NCBI GenBank assembly: GCA_002286855.1
Contig: NRSV01000038.1
Span: 1 to 64,000, forward strand
DNA: 64,000 nucleotides
Direction: 5' to 3'
From: Bipolaris cookei
Lineage: Eukaryota; Ascomycota; Dothideomycetes; Pleosporales; Pleosporaceae
Position 1 is the stretch's first letter. Each line of letters opens with the position of its first letter. Shown here piece after piece: positions 52,356 to 64,000 of this stretch. Below the pieces are notes generated by a model that saw only the letters and a list, made by a program, of their open reading frames with translations, was not told the origin of the DNA and did not search any database. A program made the position numbers and the translations under genes.

Positions 52356-53165
52356 TCAATATGCGCCACGTAGGAGACGATCAAGCTTTCCATTCACATT
52401 CTCTAGTGTTTCCTGCATCTCCCGCTGCTGATACTGGATCTTGTTCAGCCTGTCAAAATACTCGTCTTGAGGATATCCGACGGGTGAAATTACGGGAGGC
52501 GCCCATGCCGGGTTGATAAAAGCTGGGACTTCAAGTCGGAAATCGACTTCGCGACATCCATATTTTACGGCAGGTGCTGGCCGTGCTCGAAGGTCAGACC
52601 AAGTGAGTGCTGGGTTTCGCAGTGCTCGGCCATGACGCTGTTGGATGAAGGTAGCCAAAGGGCGGACTGCATGCGATTCTTGAACTTTTTCTGCTGCTTT
52701 CTTCCAGTCTGCCAAGTACTCGCTTTTCTCGCAGCGGTTAATCTTGCTCTTGGTATGGTCACAGAAAGTGGACAACGCTTCGGCTAGCAGCGAGGACTCA
52801 AACTTCTGCGCTAATTGCACTAGAATGATGAACGTATGCCGCAAGTATTGGAGTTCTTTGGGTCGATATGCGTTGTTGAGGCACTCCTGATCAAGATAGT
52901 GCTGGAGGACCTGACGAACACGCTGTCGCGTCTCCCCGTTGCCATGTTGTGAGTAAGGTCTGAGTATACCGAAGAATTGCTCCAAAGTCTTCTGAACAAC
53001 CTCCTTTCGGATGCCGAAACGACCGTTGAAGTGGTTGTGCAGTCTTTGTACCCAGAGGTCCCCATGTACTGAGTTTTCAGACTTCTGTTTGGGAAACCAT
53101 GCGCGGAACGTTTGCGCGTCCACCCATATCTGCCTTTTTCCTATGTGGATTTCGATGTTCTCCAT
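52356..53165 (-). CDS. Hypothetical protein, 269 aa
   Basis: Single exon. The start was placed at ATG 53163-53165 (MENIEIHIGKRQIWVDAQTF); the frame stays open upstream to 53270 but that part is not protein-like. A mostly helical, basic and aromatic protein: FRAWFPKQKS, RPKELQYLRHTFIILVQLAQ, a Pro-rich segment (FINPAWAPPVISPVGYP) and a short coiled coil at the C-terminus (YQQREMQETLENVNGKLDRL). No signal peptide or membrane segment. Not recognised. Confidence 0.65.
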   Translation of the reverse strand: MENIEIHIGKRQIWVDAQTFRAWFPKQKSENSVHGDLWVQRLHNHFNGRFGIRKEVVQKTLEQFFGILRPYSQHGNGETRQRVRQVLQHYLDQECLNNAYRPKELQYLRHTFIILVQLAQKFESSLLAEALSTFCDHTKSKINRCEKSEYLADWKKAAEKVQESHAVRPLATFIQQRHGRALRNPALTWSDLRARPAPAVKYGCREVDFRLEVPAFINPAWAPPVISPVGYPQDEYFDRLNKIQYQQREMQETLENVNGKLDRLLRGAY

Positions 53166-54116
53166 GTTCAGATATGGTGTTGGAAAGAGTATGAGAGAGG
53201 TCTCAGAGCAAGAAATAGTTGAAGCTGTTGCGGTCTTTTTGATGAGAAATAGATTATACCTGCTTACCACGTTTAAGTCAGAATCTCACTATTATGTATT
53301 ACTCTCACTCGGCCGAACCACCACATCAGTCCATCCACCAAACTAGTTCGACAGTTCAGCCGTCTCGGCTACATTCTTTTGTTATACGGCTTGTGAACAT
53401 GTTTGCTCCCAACGCCATTTAATGCTCAGACATCCAAGCATCATGCCCCAATATGGTTGCCACTTTGGACACGTCAGCCCAAGGTTACAACGGCACATCC
53501 CGATATGAGTATATCCAACCATATGCATTTTTTCCCTCGTTTTTTACGTTCACTTGCCAGTAACAAACCTGTAACGTTACATTAGCTTTGGTAGGCCCAA
53601 AACACCGCCACCCAACACTTGCAGACTAATAGTTTCTTTCCGAGAGAGTGTGTTGGTTTGAACATATCATGACCCATTAGTAGTTACCATAGGACGAGCT
53701 GTTCATTTAAAACGGTCTTGTGAGCGGCTGCCGAACAAACTACCAAAACTATGGTAAAATGACCACCCCCAGCATCTCATACCAGACGTAAAACTAATGA
53801 AGACATTGCTTGTCACCACCAAGATCCATCTGCCTTACTTTTCAAACAGGTCCATAGTATCTAAACTGGTTTCGAGGCAGACATTCACTGTGTATTAATA
53901 ACCGCCAGACGGGTTGAAAGCAAAGCAGTCAACATACGGCACAATCACAACTTCAATACCTAAAGATGACAACACCACACATTCCAAAACATGCAAGTAG
54001 GATCGAGAGAAACAAATCAAAAAAGCCTTAATCTAGCCATGTATGGGAATCTTGCACCAACCCAGCCAAAAAACGCCACACTAAATGCTTCCACACTCCT
54101 CGTCCCCCGCCACCCT
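53166..54116. other. Gene-free interval downstream of nitrite reductase
   Basis: About 0.95 kb, low in coding signal; no repeat found. Confidence 0.5.
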
Positions 54117-57100
54117 TTACCAATCCAACCCCCCAGCACCCCTCTCCCCACCAGCCAGTATCTGCGCCGCCTTCCCCTTCTCCCCCAATCCCCCCTCAAG
54201 ATGCGAAACCGGCACGCCCTTCCTCCCCTTAAGCTGCAACCTCTGCAACTTCTTATCGAGCGCCACAAACGGATCCTCCGTTTCACTCTTCTTAATCTTA
54301 AACTTGCTCGTCCCCAATACGCTATCCAACTCCTCCACACTCGGCAGCTTAACATACAACCACCCATCGCTACGCTCTTCAATCGGGAAAACAGCAATAT
54401 TGACAGACTCGTCGTTTGCGCATTTACCTGCGTTTTCGCCGGAGAGTTCGTAGTTGCGTTTGTGGTAGGGGCACGAAACCCAGAGTTTGTTGGTTGCGAG
54501 GTCGTCGCCGATGAGGCCGTCGGAGAGCACGAAGGCGCGCTTGTGCGGGCACATTTGCTGCGTGCAGTAGTATTTGCCGCGAACTTTGAAGACGGCGAGT
54601 TGCGTGTCGCCGCGCTTGATGGCTTTGCTGTCGCCTGTGTCTGCGTCCTGGAACTCTGAGGCTTGGACGAGGGGTTGCCAGGAAAGCTCTGTCCATTTTG
54701 TGCCGCGGAAGTCTTCGGTGACGGAATCTTTGGGCCAGTAGGAGGGATGTTCCTGGCCGCGTTCTTGCGTGGGCTCGATGGTGTCGACGATGTTTTCCGA
54801 TGTGTTTGCGAATTGGGAGAACCAGGCGCGTTTCTTGGGGTCTTTGAGGACTTCAGTCCATTCGCAGAAGAAGGTCCCGACAAGATCTTCCATTTGCTTC
54901 TCTAGATCGGCGCAGATGCCAAGTTTGTCTTGAAGGATGACCTCCTGTAGGTACTTGATACCGCCCGGGAGGTTCTCCATCCATCGGGCTGTTCTTTGCA
55001 GCTTGTCAGCCGTCCGGATGTAGAATGCAAGATAGCGATCGAGAATGGGGACCACGTCATCTGGTGGCACGTCTTTGGCCAATAGCTCGGAATGCCTGGG
55101 CTTTGCACCACCGTTGCCACCGACAAAGATATTGAATCCCTTTTCGGTAGCAATGAGACCAAAATCCTTGTTTTGGGCCTCTGCGCATTCGCGGACACAG
55201 CCCGAAACTCCGCCTTTGAACTTGTGTGGACCACGAATGGACTTGTAGCGCTCTTCTAGACGCACAGCCATGCCTACACTATCGCCAATGCCGAAGCGGC
55301 ACCATGTGGTTCCAACACATGATTTGACGGTTCGAAGCGACTTGGCGTACGCATGGCCAGACTCCATGCCGCCGTCGACGAGTTCTTGCCAGATGTCTGG
55401 GAGATCTTGTTTTCGCGCGCCAAACATGTCGATGCGCTGGCCGCCTGTAATCTTGGTGTAGAGGTTGTATTTCTTCGCCACTGTTCCGATGATGATGAGC
55501 TTCTCCGGTGTGATCTCGCCGCCAGAAACTCGGGGAACGACGGAAAATGTGCCGTTGCGCTGAATGTTGGCCAGAAATCGATCGTTTGTATCTTGGAGAC
55601 CTCGGTTGTTTACCTCAAGGAGATGTTTGTTGTAAAGCGAAGAGATGATGCTTCCAATGGTCGGTTTGCAGGCCTCGCATCCCAGGGAATTGGCGTCCTT
55701 TCCTGCTTCCTTCATCACAGCAGCGAAATCCTTGAGGCCCTTGACGTAGATGATGTTGAAGAGGTCGGCGCGCGAGTACTCAAAGTGTGGGCAGAGATGG
55801 TTCTTGACCTCATTGCCCATGGACGCCATGGTCTTGTTAAAAATGGTTTGGACGAGCGGCATGCAGCCGCCGCAGCCAGTGCCGGCTTTGGTGCAAGACT
55901 TGACATCGCCAATGCTCTTGCAAGTTCCGTCTTTGGTAGCATTGACTACATCGCCTTTGGTGACGTTGTGGCATGAACAGATTTGAGTTTCATCGGATCT
56001 TCAAGTTGTCAGTGAGAATAGTCTAATGTTGATCGCTTCTTTACTCACAGGTCAGAACCATCATCGTCACCCTTTTGTGCGCCAACAATCAGCTCGCTGG
56101 GTGGTATCTCGAGCGGTTTCTGGTTTTTCACCATGGGTACAAGCTTGATGTAGTCTTTCGTATCGCCAATCATCATGCCGCCCAGCAGATACTTTCCGTC
56201 CATAGTAAACAAATACTTCTTGTAGACCTGCTGGAACGGATCCTTATACGTGAGTGCCTTGACTGGTGGTGGCGCCGGTCCATCTGTCAGATTCTTGACC
56301 TTATCTCGCGTCGTTTTCGCATTCAGCTCCTTGCTATCAGCACGCTGGCGTCCAGGTAAGTTCTTGGGTCCATCGCGATCGGCAAAGAAGTCACCAAAAC
56401 TTGCAACTTCGACACCTAGCAGCTTGAGTTTTGTGCTGAGATCTGGAGCTTTGAACTTTCGCGGTGCGTGTGCTTTCGCTTGGGTCAAGTTAAAAGCTAG
56501 TACGTCGGCCATCTCGACACCAGGGGCGATAAGGCCAAAGGTTTGGTTTTCCCAGCTTGCACACTCGCCAATGGCATAGATGTCGCGTTGAGATGTTGCC
56601 AGATCGTGTCCAACGACTATGCCGCCTCCTCTGTCAGCACATTTGATGCCGGCTTTCCTGGCCAGCTCATCTCGGGCTTTGATCCCAATCTACAGATGTC
56701 AGTTTTGGTCGTCATTTCAGAATACCAAAAATACTTACCGCGAAGCAAATGCAAGAACACTCCATCACTTCACCGTCCTCAAATACCACACCCTTAACAA
56801 AGTTGTCCTCGGTAGTCAGAATTTTGCCCACCCTCTTACTTAGCATTACGTCCAGGCCTAATGCTCGTACTTGCTCCACAACCATACCACCGGCATCGCC
56901 ATCTAATTGCCTCGACAGCACCCATCGGTTCCTCTCAATCAGCTTGACTTTGGTAAAGTCTTCTAGATCCATCATCGCATGTGCAGCTTCGAGACCGAGC
57001 AGACCGCCGCCTACGACTGCGCCAGTAGTGCCTTTTCGTGAAGAAGAAAATTCAATTAATCTTTGCAAATCGTCGATGGTGCGGTATACGAATACACCTT

Positions 57101-57792
57101 GTGCATCGTGACCGGGCGTGTGTCGGGGAAGAAGCGCATCAGAACCCGTTGCCAGAACTAGGATGTCGTATGATACGGTCTCTCCAGATGATGTTTTGAC
57201 CGTCTTCTCCTCGGAATTAATCTCGGTGACAAGAGTGTTGAGGTGGTAACTCAACGCGCCTTCTGGCATGGAGGAATACTGCAATAAAGTTAGACTCAAA
57301 AACATCTACTATGGTGACTACAACGAACCCATTCTTGCGGGTTCAGATACAAGTTTTCCACTTGGCGGTGTTGGAAGAAGCTAGTTAAGCCAACTCGGTT
57401 GTATGCAAAATGTGGCTCTTCGCCAATGACGACAACATCGTATTCTCTCCGCTTAACATCGTACTTCATCAGTTTTTCACTGGGAATGAATCAGCTTCCG
57501 CAATAAATATCTCGTCGATATTCAAAACTTACATAAAGGCAATGCCAACCATACCCAACCCTACGACCACGATTCTTTTCCGTGGGCGATCATTATTGAT
57601 CTCCCCCTTCTTCTCCAGATCTGCTACCTTTTCAGGTAGTTTGTTTGCTTCCGCATCGTTCCATTGCCGATTTGATATGTTTCCATCCTTTGATCCCCAG
57701 GTCGCTGTGATGTGGCGGTCACCCGGCGGCGAGTGTGATTCACCTGATGAAGGCTCAATGCCTTGTGTGACAATCGGTTCCATTTCCGCCAT
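54117..57792 (-). CDS. niiA: Nitrite reductase [NAD(P)H], siroheme
   Basis: Exons 57792-57533, 57479-57329, 57278-56739, 56689-56049 and 55998-54117 (introns 49-53 bp, GT-AG) give 1157 residues. It reduces nitrite to ammonium with six electrons from NAD(P)H in the cytosol. An FAD/NAD-binding oxidoreductase half comes first (RIVVVGLGMVG near 74-84; GAVVGGGLLGLEAAHAM). Then come a BFD-type [2Fe-2S] site (C538, C540, C573, C576) and the siroheme/4Fe-4S cysteines C758, C764, C798 and C802 (SCVGTTWC, GCVREC). A C-terminal Rieske domain has C1014-P-H1016 and C1040-PY-H1043. All cofactor ligands are present. It lies downstream of nitrate reductase on the same strand. Confidence 0.97.
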
Positions 57793-58198
57793 TGCGATCT
57801 CAAGGCAACTGCTCAGACAGTTTTGTAGCAGGTATTCTCAGGAATATCGTCGTGAACTCAGTTACGAGGGCACGGCGCAATACCACTATCCGCCTACACC
57901 AAAAACACAGCAAAAGCACAAATAGACCAGAAGAAAAAAGCAGAGCAGACGTAGCAAGATACGAAAGAAAGGCGTAAACCTCGGCTTGATAAGTTAAAAA
58001 TACAAGAACAGCACCTAGCCACAGAAAAACTCCCGTAGCACAAAAACTACGCCCTCTAGGTTAATACATCTAGCCCACCTCCGCGCACCACGCACACGCG
58101 GGCAAATCAGACCACTCCCGAACCCTCCTCGCTCCTAAACTGCACTTACATCATACAAACTCCTCTCTCTCAATCCACTCATACGCACCCGCAACCTC

Positions 58199-58206
58199 CT
58201 CCGCGG
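58199..58206 (+). promoter_or_regulatory. NirA-like site CTCCGCGG
   Basis: Matches the published NirA consensus CTCCGHGG. It is about 0.4 kb upstream of the nitrite reductase start. Confidence 0.45.
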
Positions 58207-58416
58207 TGCCTACGGAAATGCATCGTAATCTTCCCCCAGCACAACTATCTCCGGTACTTTACTAGCGCCAAGACGAGCGGGTAAGACGTCAATACGCAGC
58301 CCCCCCCCGCCCCCAATCGATTTAGCCTACTAAAGACGGCATCTGTTGATTATCTTCGCGGGGGTTCTTAGTGGGTGCGAAGGGCAGACAGGGTCGCGTG
58401 TCTGTGGTTGCAGGTT

Positions 58417-58424
58417 CTCCGTGG
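58417..58424 (+). promoter_or_regulatory. NirA-like site CTCCGTGG
   Basis: Matches CTCCGHGG, about 0.62 kb upstream of nitrite reductase and about 40 bp from the GATAAG complement at 58461-58466. Confidence 0.45.
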
Positions 58425-58906
58425 AGATCGTGGCTTGAAGGTTGGGGGTGGTTTGGGTTGCTTATCGCGAGGTGGACCGAGATAGGCATGGCTTGGCGGC
58501 AGGGATTGGGATAGTCTTATCAGCGGGTTGAAGGGGGCATCGGAGATGCTGGGGGTTGATGATGCGTTTCCGATGGGTGTTTTCTGGGAGTTTTGGATAG
58601 GTGTGGTTTGGGGGTTTCGAGACGAGATATTGGGAAAAGGGGCTGAAGATGTAGATGAGGACTTTGTGCGCTTGAGAAGGTTTTTTGTCTTGAAATCGAT
58701 TCAGATAGAGAAAGTGCATCGCGATAACACACTTTGTTTCCAACGGTACACAACCATTAAGTCACAGTAAATCCAGCGCCGTACTATACGATTTACCTGA
58801 TTGAGTATAAGAGAGCAAAAAACAATTACCATATACCAACCAGACCCAATGGTCCAACATGACAGAATACCGAACAACGCTTGCCTTGTATGCATGCTGT
58901 GAACAA

Positions 58907-61737
58907 CTAAAAAACCAAAATCTCATCCTCTCCCCATCCCAACTTCCCAAGCACCTCACATATCGCCTTCTCCAACGCCTCCGGTCCACAAACCAAAACC
59001 ATGCTATCTCCCTCCCCCCTCACACACTCCTCCTTGAGCATCGCCTCCCCGATCCGTCCTCTCCGTCCATTCCACTCCTCATTGCCCTGTGTCAACGTAT
59101 GCAAAATCCTGCATCTATCCTCGTTCCCCCTCGCAAAAGCATCTAGATCCTCTCTGCAAAGTATATCCTCAACAGTGCGATTTCCATACAACACAGTGCA
59201 ACGTGTAGTGTCTTCCTTGTCCTGTATGACTGCGCGTAGGACCTGGTAAATGGGCGTGATACCGCTTCCACCGCAGATCATGTAGAAGCGTTTTACTTGT
59301 TTCGTTTGCTTGCCGTTGATACTGCAGAGGCCGCGGCCTAGGTATTCAAATTTGCCGATGGGGCCTTTGACGTCGAGACCGTGGCCGAGGGGGATGGCAT
59401 CAAGTGCTTTTGTCATTTTGCCGCCGGCGCGAGAGGGCGTGTCGGCGTATACTTTGATGAGGATGTCGCAGTAGCCCTTTTGGTTTGTTTGGGATATAGG
59501 TGTGTATGAGCGGATGATGGCCTCGCGAGTGACTGGGTCGCGAAGTCGAAGCATGAGGTGCTGACCGGTGGGTAAGCCAAGAGTTTGGTCACCATGATCG
59601 AGTTTGAAGCGGAAGATGTGCGTGTCTGATGAGATCTTCTTCTTTGATTGGAGACGAGCCTGGCGCCATTCTCGAGGGTGAAGAAAGACGGGTCGTGGCT
59701 CAGTGGATTCTGTACTCGCTTGGCCTTGTGCCAGAGCCTTCTGAGAGGCTTCGTCCAAGGTGCCAATGTGATAATCTGGCATCATCTTTTTTGCTGTTTC
59801 GCTGTCTGCAAGTTGTCAGTATCTCTACTCCATGTCGAGTTCCAGCATATGTCTTACGAATCGCCATGAACTCATCAGTAGCATCCGTTGCTGCGGCGCT
59901 CACAATGCTTTGTGCACCGCCGGGATGCCCTTCCAAAAACGCAGTGCCATCGTACACTTCTCCGTTCAAAACAAACCATGGATTCTCTGCCTTGTCATGC
60001 TCTCGTAGCTCATCAATACCAATGACCCTATCAATTCCATCCTTGGTCATTTTAATGTCTTTGATCTGTTCGATCTCGGTATGTTCTGGCTCCTCGTTGC
60101 CCACCTTCTCTCCCCAGTGGCCGTTGGAAAGATTACCGCCAGCCTTCTTGACGCGCTCCATCCACCCGCCAGGCATCAGAGCAGGTTGAGTAGGATGTTC
60201 GAACCGCAGTGTGCCATTTTCCTTATGTATCACAATTCGGAACCAGGGATTGTTCATCATACCCAGGACGCTCCAGTACATGTCTTTTGGTTGCACGCAC
60301 ATAGCTTCGTCCATGACTCTGACTACAATGTCATCTGCTTGTTTGAGTTCCTCGGTTGAGATTTTAATGTCCCAAAAACACCAGCAGAAGCTTGTTTCAC
60401 GCCAGTCCATATCCAATCTTGCGTCATACAGCTGTCGATCATCAAAAGCACGGTATTTGTCTTCTGGATAGTCGATGTTTGCAAGTCGCCATGATTTCCC
60501 TTGGTCCAAGGACAGTTCGCAACGTGTTACGCGCCGGCCGCCACCACTATAGGCATAGCCACGTACGTTGTAGGAGCTCTGACTCGAGGAAAGGCCCAAT
60601 TCCTCTCCGTGTTGGGGGAAAGCAATGGCTGAATTAGGCGAAAGATCATAGATGGCATACCGCTCGTCCATCCACCATTTGGTGTTCTTTGCCGCTTCAT
60701 CTGGGTCGACCACGGTAGGCAGTACTCTGTTGTCGTAGATGTGGTACCAGTTGTCACTAGGCTCAGCAGTGACAATCAGCTTTTTTAGCCACTTGACACT
60801 TCTGCCGCCAATTTGGCCAGGTATCACGGCTCGCAATGGTTTGCCATGATCGGGTCTTAGCATCTCGCCGTTCATTTTGTGTGCTAACATAATTCCTCGG
60901 TTAGGATCCATGACCCAATTGAGTTTTACTGAAGTACCGTAATACCCATTAGGCTACGTGAAGTGTCAGTAGTCAGAAGATGCATTGAAGATTACAACTT
61001 ACGAGTTTGTCAGCCCCCTCCATGCAAATGTACTTAGCTTTCCGCAGAGGCTTCGCTCGTTCAATAACGTCCTTCATCACCACGCCGGTGAAAAGTGCGG
61101 TGGAAACTCCAGCTGGACCCCACGAGAAGCCCTTGCTCTTTCTTACCACATTTTGTTCTTTTCGTCTGTTGCCAGCACAAACCAAAGTAATAGGATATGT
61201 CACGTTCTCGTACTCTTCTAGTAGTTGCCGCAGCGTAATCTTGAGTGGATTTTCTACCATGCTACAAGAGTTTCAATATCAGAATGCTTTGTAGGGATTA
61301 ACAATGACTCACCCCTCCACGGAGAACTCCCAGTCCAGACACTCGGCATCTTGAACTTCCGGTACTGCTCCATGGTTTCTAACGTAAAAAAGCTCAGGGC
61401 TAGTAAGAAACCCCTCGTTAAACAAATCAGTCAATGGTGCTTCGACATTGAACGGATGCACGCCCGTCAACCGAATCAGCCTCGGATCTCGCGGGACATG
61501 CGCATCTGGGGTGGATTTGTCAAGGTCTAAAACTTGGGGTGGAGTATTTGCTGGTGGTGGAAGTGGAAAGTCTTCTTGTGTTGAGGTTGAAGTAGTAGAT
61601 TCGACATCGTTGCCATCGACAGTTTCTGGTGGTGACGGAGGAAGTTGTTTTGATGTGGAGCCTGCACGAGGCTGTAACTGGCGTTCATGAAGAAACGACA
61701 CGGGGACTGCCGCCTGCTTTTGGGTGACTACGCTCAT
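58907..61737 (-). CDS. niaD: Nitrate reductase [NADPH], molybdenum cofactor type
   Basis: Exons 61737-61313, 61261-61003, 60953-59858 and 59805-58907 (introns 49-52 bp, GT-AG) give 892 residues, the normal length. It reduces nitrate to nitrite in the cytosol. The molybdopterin domain has FYVRNHG and C170 (VCAGNRRKEQN). The dimerisation domain follows. The cytochrome b5 domain has haem ligands H571 (EGHPGG) and H594, whose codon is split by the last intron. The FAD domain has R692-SYTP and GPIG 741-744; the NADPH domain has CGGSGITP 771-778 and CGPEA near 866. The start was placed at MSVVTQKQ; an upstream in-frame ATG (61857) would add 40 hydrophobic residues and is unlikely. Confidence 0.97.
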
Positions 61738-62785
61738 GGTGCAGATGCAGCGTGCGGTACCTAAACTTAGATTGGTGCCGACAGACGGGTACTGCACTTG
61801 GCTATGCACAAAGGTAGAACAAAGACCAAGCAAGAAGAAAAAAACAATCAGGCACAAAAGCGGAGTGGATTAATAGAATTTAGAGGTAGCGACGAGATGT
61901 TGGACTTGAGAAATTATTGGCTTTCAGCTAGATGCTATAGTGCCTCCGGGGCGCAAATCGAGCCTCCAGTGAGTAACAAAGATGATCTTTCCACCAACGT
62001 CAGAAATTTACATAGGAATACCGCGGAAACCCAACTTCAATCTATGGAGAGGACATCAAACCCTGTATGTCGTCATCGCCTAGACCGTCATCACGGACTA
62101 GGCTCTGGCCATACCGAATTACTGTAGAGTTTTGATATGCGGCCTTATCTTTAACGCTGGAAGAGGACTAGCGCCTGATACGGCGTGGCAAACATTGAGC
62201 GATTTCTGGGCAGCTAGATGATGTTCCTGGCCGGACCGCACAGAGTGGATAAAGTGTGGGGGTTATCGTGGAAGCATTGGGTTGAAGATCTTTTCAGCGG
62301 AGATGCACCATCCGAGCATACTTTCGCCCGCGCCACCACAACTTTGCATAAGCCGCAGTATAGCGCGATTTCAAGCCATATTTGATGCACCAGCTCGGCC
62401 TGAGACCATGAGCTCTTACGCAGATTGAATGGATTTGCGCGAAGCAAAAGCGTTCGTGACGATGCCAGTCTTGCGACCTGTACAAGTGCATGGCCAATCG
62501 GAGCGCCCGCGCAATGATGGGATTAATGTTTACTTTTTACCACACCAAATCTTGCGTAGTAGAGCCCACCCAGTCTTTGGGGGAGTTCGGAGAAAATATT
62601 AGATCAAACGAACTTGATAATGTTCACCGTAGGTGGACATAGCTGTAAGGCGACCGGCTGTTCTGATGGTCTGGTAGAAACAGTGCGCGCTTCTCCGCGG
62701 GATACAAGTGCAAAGCGCGCCCGGCGGCCCTAGCCATAAGCGATTAGCCACCTATGACTTTGAAAACATAAAATTTACTTCAAGT
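61738..62785. promoter_or_regulatory. Nitrate reductase promoter interval
   Basis: About 1.05 kb without a supported gene. CTTATC at 62144-62149 (a GATAAG complement) and CTCCGCGG at 62693-62700 fit AreA and NirA recognition, the latter some 0.95 kb upstream of the start and close to the 3' end of the helicase gene. Confidence 0.45.
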
Positions 62786-64000
62786 TCATCCAAATAGCTT
62801 CTCTTTTAGTGTTTGGCCTTGTCCTATGGGCCCAACTTGAACATGCCCCTGGAGTCGTTGTTGCAATGTCTCCGCGCGAGCCCTCATGCGCTGCTCCGAT
62901 CTTTGCTTCACGCTGGCTTTATCATACCGACCACGGATACCGTGTTTAAGACGTGTAATCATATCGGCTGCCTTGCCTTTTGTGAGGTCGCTTGGCTTTA
63001 AGTGGTCTTCTTTAGGCCGAGACTTATTGATAAAATCGATTTGTGCCTGGGAAGCGCGGCTTCTTCGCCATGCCTGGTTCTTATTGATCCAGATGTATTG
63101 GAATGCGTCCGCCGCGTATGTATCAGCTGCATGGACGACATGAGAGAAAGACTCGCCTTCGGCGATGACGCGCGGCGTACCATATGGGCTTTTCGTCTGC
63201 TTGGTGATAGGAATCTTCCAATAGTACTTTGCTCTGAAGAAACCATCTGCGGTGTCCGAGGGCTCGATGATGAGATAATTCCCAGTGTTCCCAGAGAGAA
63301 CGTACCTACCCTCGCCTACACCCACCCATGCATTTGGGCTAATGTTGCGTATGTATTGATCGCCCGAAGTGTCTGCTATGAGGTCATGTACAGAGTCGTA
63401 GTCGGTAAAGGAGATGCTGCCAGGCAGCTTTTTGGCTACAGTCGGTTGTTTCGCCATGGAAGCCTCTTCTTCTCTTTGCTTTTCTAACTCTTTTCTTTCC
63501 TTGGTCTTTGCCAAAGTCTGTATGTCTGCCTTGTCTACGATTTCTGCAGGATCCAGACCAAACAAAGTAGGGGTCGAAACGACTCCAGTACTCAAAGCGG
63601 CGACCATGTCAATGATATGGCAATTGTCTTTACCATCGAATAGACGCATGCCGCGTCCAATCATCTGAACCAGGAGATTACGAGACTTGGTTGGCCGGGC
63701 CAAAAGCACACAGTCGATGTTGGGAATGTCCGTGCCTTCGGTGAATACGCCACAGTTGAGCAACACAGGGAACTCTTTGTTTCGGAAAGCATCAATCCTT
63801 GCGCTGCGGACCTTAGCTGGTGTTTCTCCAGTGACGAATTGTGCATCAATTCCAGCTTGGCGGAACGCGTTTGTGAGATTGGTGACGTGGCTGAGGTCAA
63901 CGCAGAAGATGAGTGTCGAGTGCCTGTCCTTTGCCTTTGCCATCCAGGTTTTGAGTACAAGATTATTCGTTTCGTCCGTGTTTATGGCTCTGGAAAGAGC
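62786..64000 (-). CDS. IRC3: DEAD/DEAH-box helicase, IRC3-like, C-terminal part (partial)
   Basis: The frame is open from 62786 to the window edge (405 codons including the stop), so the N-terminal P-loop domain lies outside. The visible helicase C-domain has TLIFCVDLSHVTNLTNAFR, VTGETPAKVRSARIDAF, VLLNCGVFTEGTDIPN, and QMIGRGMRLFDGKDNCHIIDM with the arginine fingers of motif VI. A family-specific tail rich in basic residues follows, ending LKEKLFG. Yeast Irc3 is a mitochondrial DNA-branch helicase needed for mtDNA upkeep; the same role is inferred here. Confidence 0.88.
   Translation of the reverse strand, partial: ALSRAINTDETNNLVLKTWMAKAKDRHSTLIFCVDLSHVTNLTNAFRQAGIDAQFVTGETPAKVRSARIDAFRNKEFPVLLNCGVFTEGTDIPNIDCVLLARPTKSRNLLVQMIGRGMRLFDGKDNCHIIDMVAALSTGVVSTPTLFGLDPAEIVDKADIQTLAKTKERKELEKQREEEASMAKQPTVAKKLPGSISFTDYDSVHDLIADTSGDQYIRNISPNAWVGVGEGRYVLSGNTGNYLIIEPSDTADGFFRAKYYWKIPITKQTKSPYGTPRVIAEGESFSHVVHAADTYAADAFQYIWINKNQAWRRSRASQAQIDFINKSRPKEDHLKPSDLTKGKAADMITRLKHGIRGRYDKASVKQRSEQRMRARAETLQQRLQGHVQVGPIGQGQTLKEKLFG

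Larger units (their letters stand above)
57793..58906 (-). promoter_or_regulatory. Nitrite reductase promoter interval with NirA-like and GATA motifs
   Basis: No gene in 1.1 kb. GATAAG or its complement is at 57988-57993, 58461-58466 and 58516-58521; TTATCT at 58350-58355 and GATAAC at 58723-58728 are weaker. Together with two CTCCGHGG sites they match what the nitrogen-control GATA factor (AreA/NIT2) and the nitrate activator (NirA/NIT4) bind in other fungi. Binding is inferred. Confidence 0.55.

Noticed and set aside
54424..54883. Long overlapping ORFs within nitrite reductase (for example 54017-54883)
   Set aside because: They are GC-rich shadows of the 1157-residue reductase frame, which carries all cofactor ligands.

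Overview
The window looks like an accessory, repeat-laden stretch of a filamentous ascomycete chromosome. Short introns (48-60 bp, one of 125 bp) with GTATGT/GTGAGT/GTAAGT donors, a Zn2Cys6 regulator, an ascomycete-type laccase ending in DSGV, and fungal nitrate and nitrite reductases all point to Pezizomycotina. The repeat style and gene content fit a Dothideomycete, probably Pleosporales, but that rank is inference. Two runs of N (one base at 4469, 701 bases at 36379-37079) show it is a draft assembly.

Layout. 1-7255 is almost pure transposon: a pogo-like element running off the left edge, a minus-strand LINE cut by a solo LTR, a pogo-like copy fused at a single N to a second, plus-strand LINE, and a 232-bp LTR-like insert in that LINE. 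7745-11920 holds a peptide transporter and a convergent Zn2Cys6 regulator. 12111-21108 holds three more pogo-like elements; the last two are near-identical inverted copies on either side of an MFS transporter gene. 21255-26712 holds a membrane protein, another decayed pogo-like element and an amino acid/choline-type permease. 28073-34958 holds a dead hAT transposase, a laccase with one nonsense codon, a palindromic MITE and a small secreted protein. 35096-43987 is a nest of elements: an LTR split by a hAT-like element that itself carries a pogo-like element, a second inverted LTR, then two adjacent copies of one pogo-like family, the second fully intact. After 44652 the sequence turns into ordinary gene space: an orphan coiled-coil protein, a LINE fragment and a deleted pogo-like element, then an M28 aminopeptidase, the Golgi SNARE BOS1, a hypothetical protein, nitrite reductase, nitrate reductase and an IRC3-type helicase running off the right edge.

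How genes work together. Nitrate reductase and nitrite reductase form a two-step nitrate-to-ammonium module, head to tail on the minus strand. Both upstream regions carry NirA-like CTCCGHGG and AreA-like GATA motifs. No nitrate transporter is in view.

Most striking observation. Six pogo-like elements or families share one terminal design: the inverted repeats contain tandem copies of a family-specific 17-bp unit, and the copy number (1 to 3) differs between the two ends of one element. Four of the six transposase families also end in a CCHC zinc knuckle. Two copies of one family share six nonsense codons and no frameshift. A third copy has the sense codon at four of those sites, always in CpA/TpG context, as expected of RIP followed by movement or copying of the dead element.
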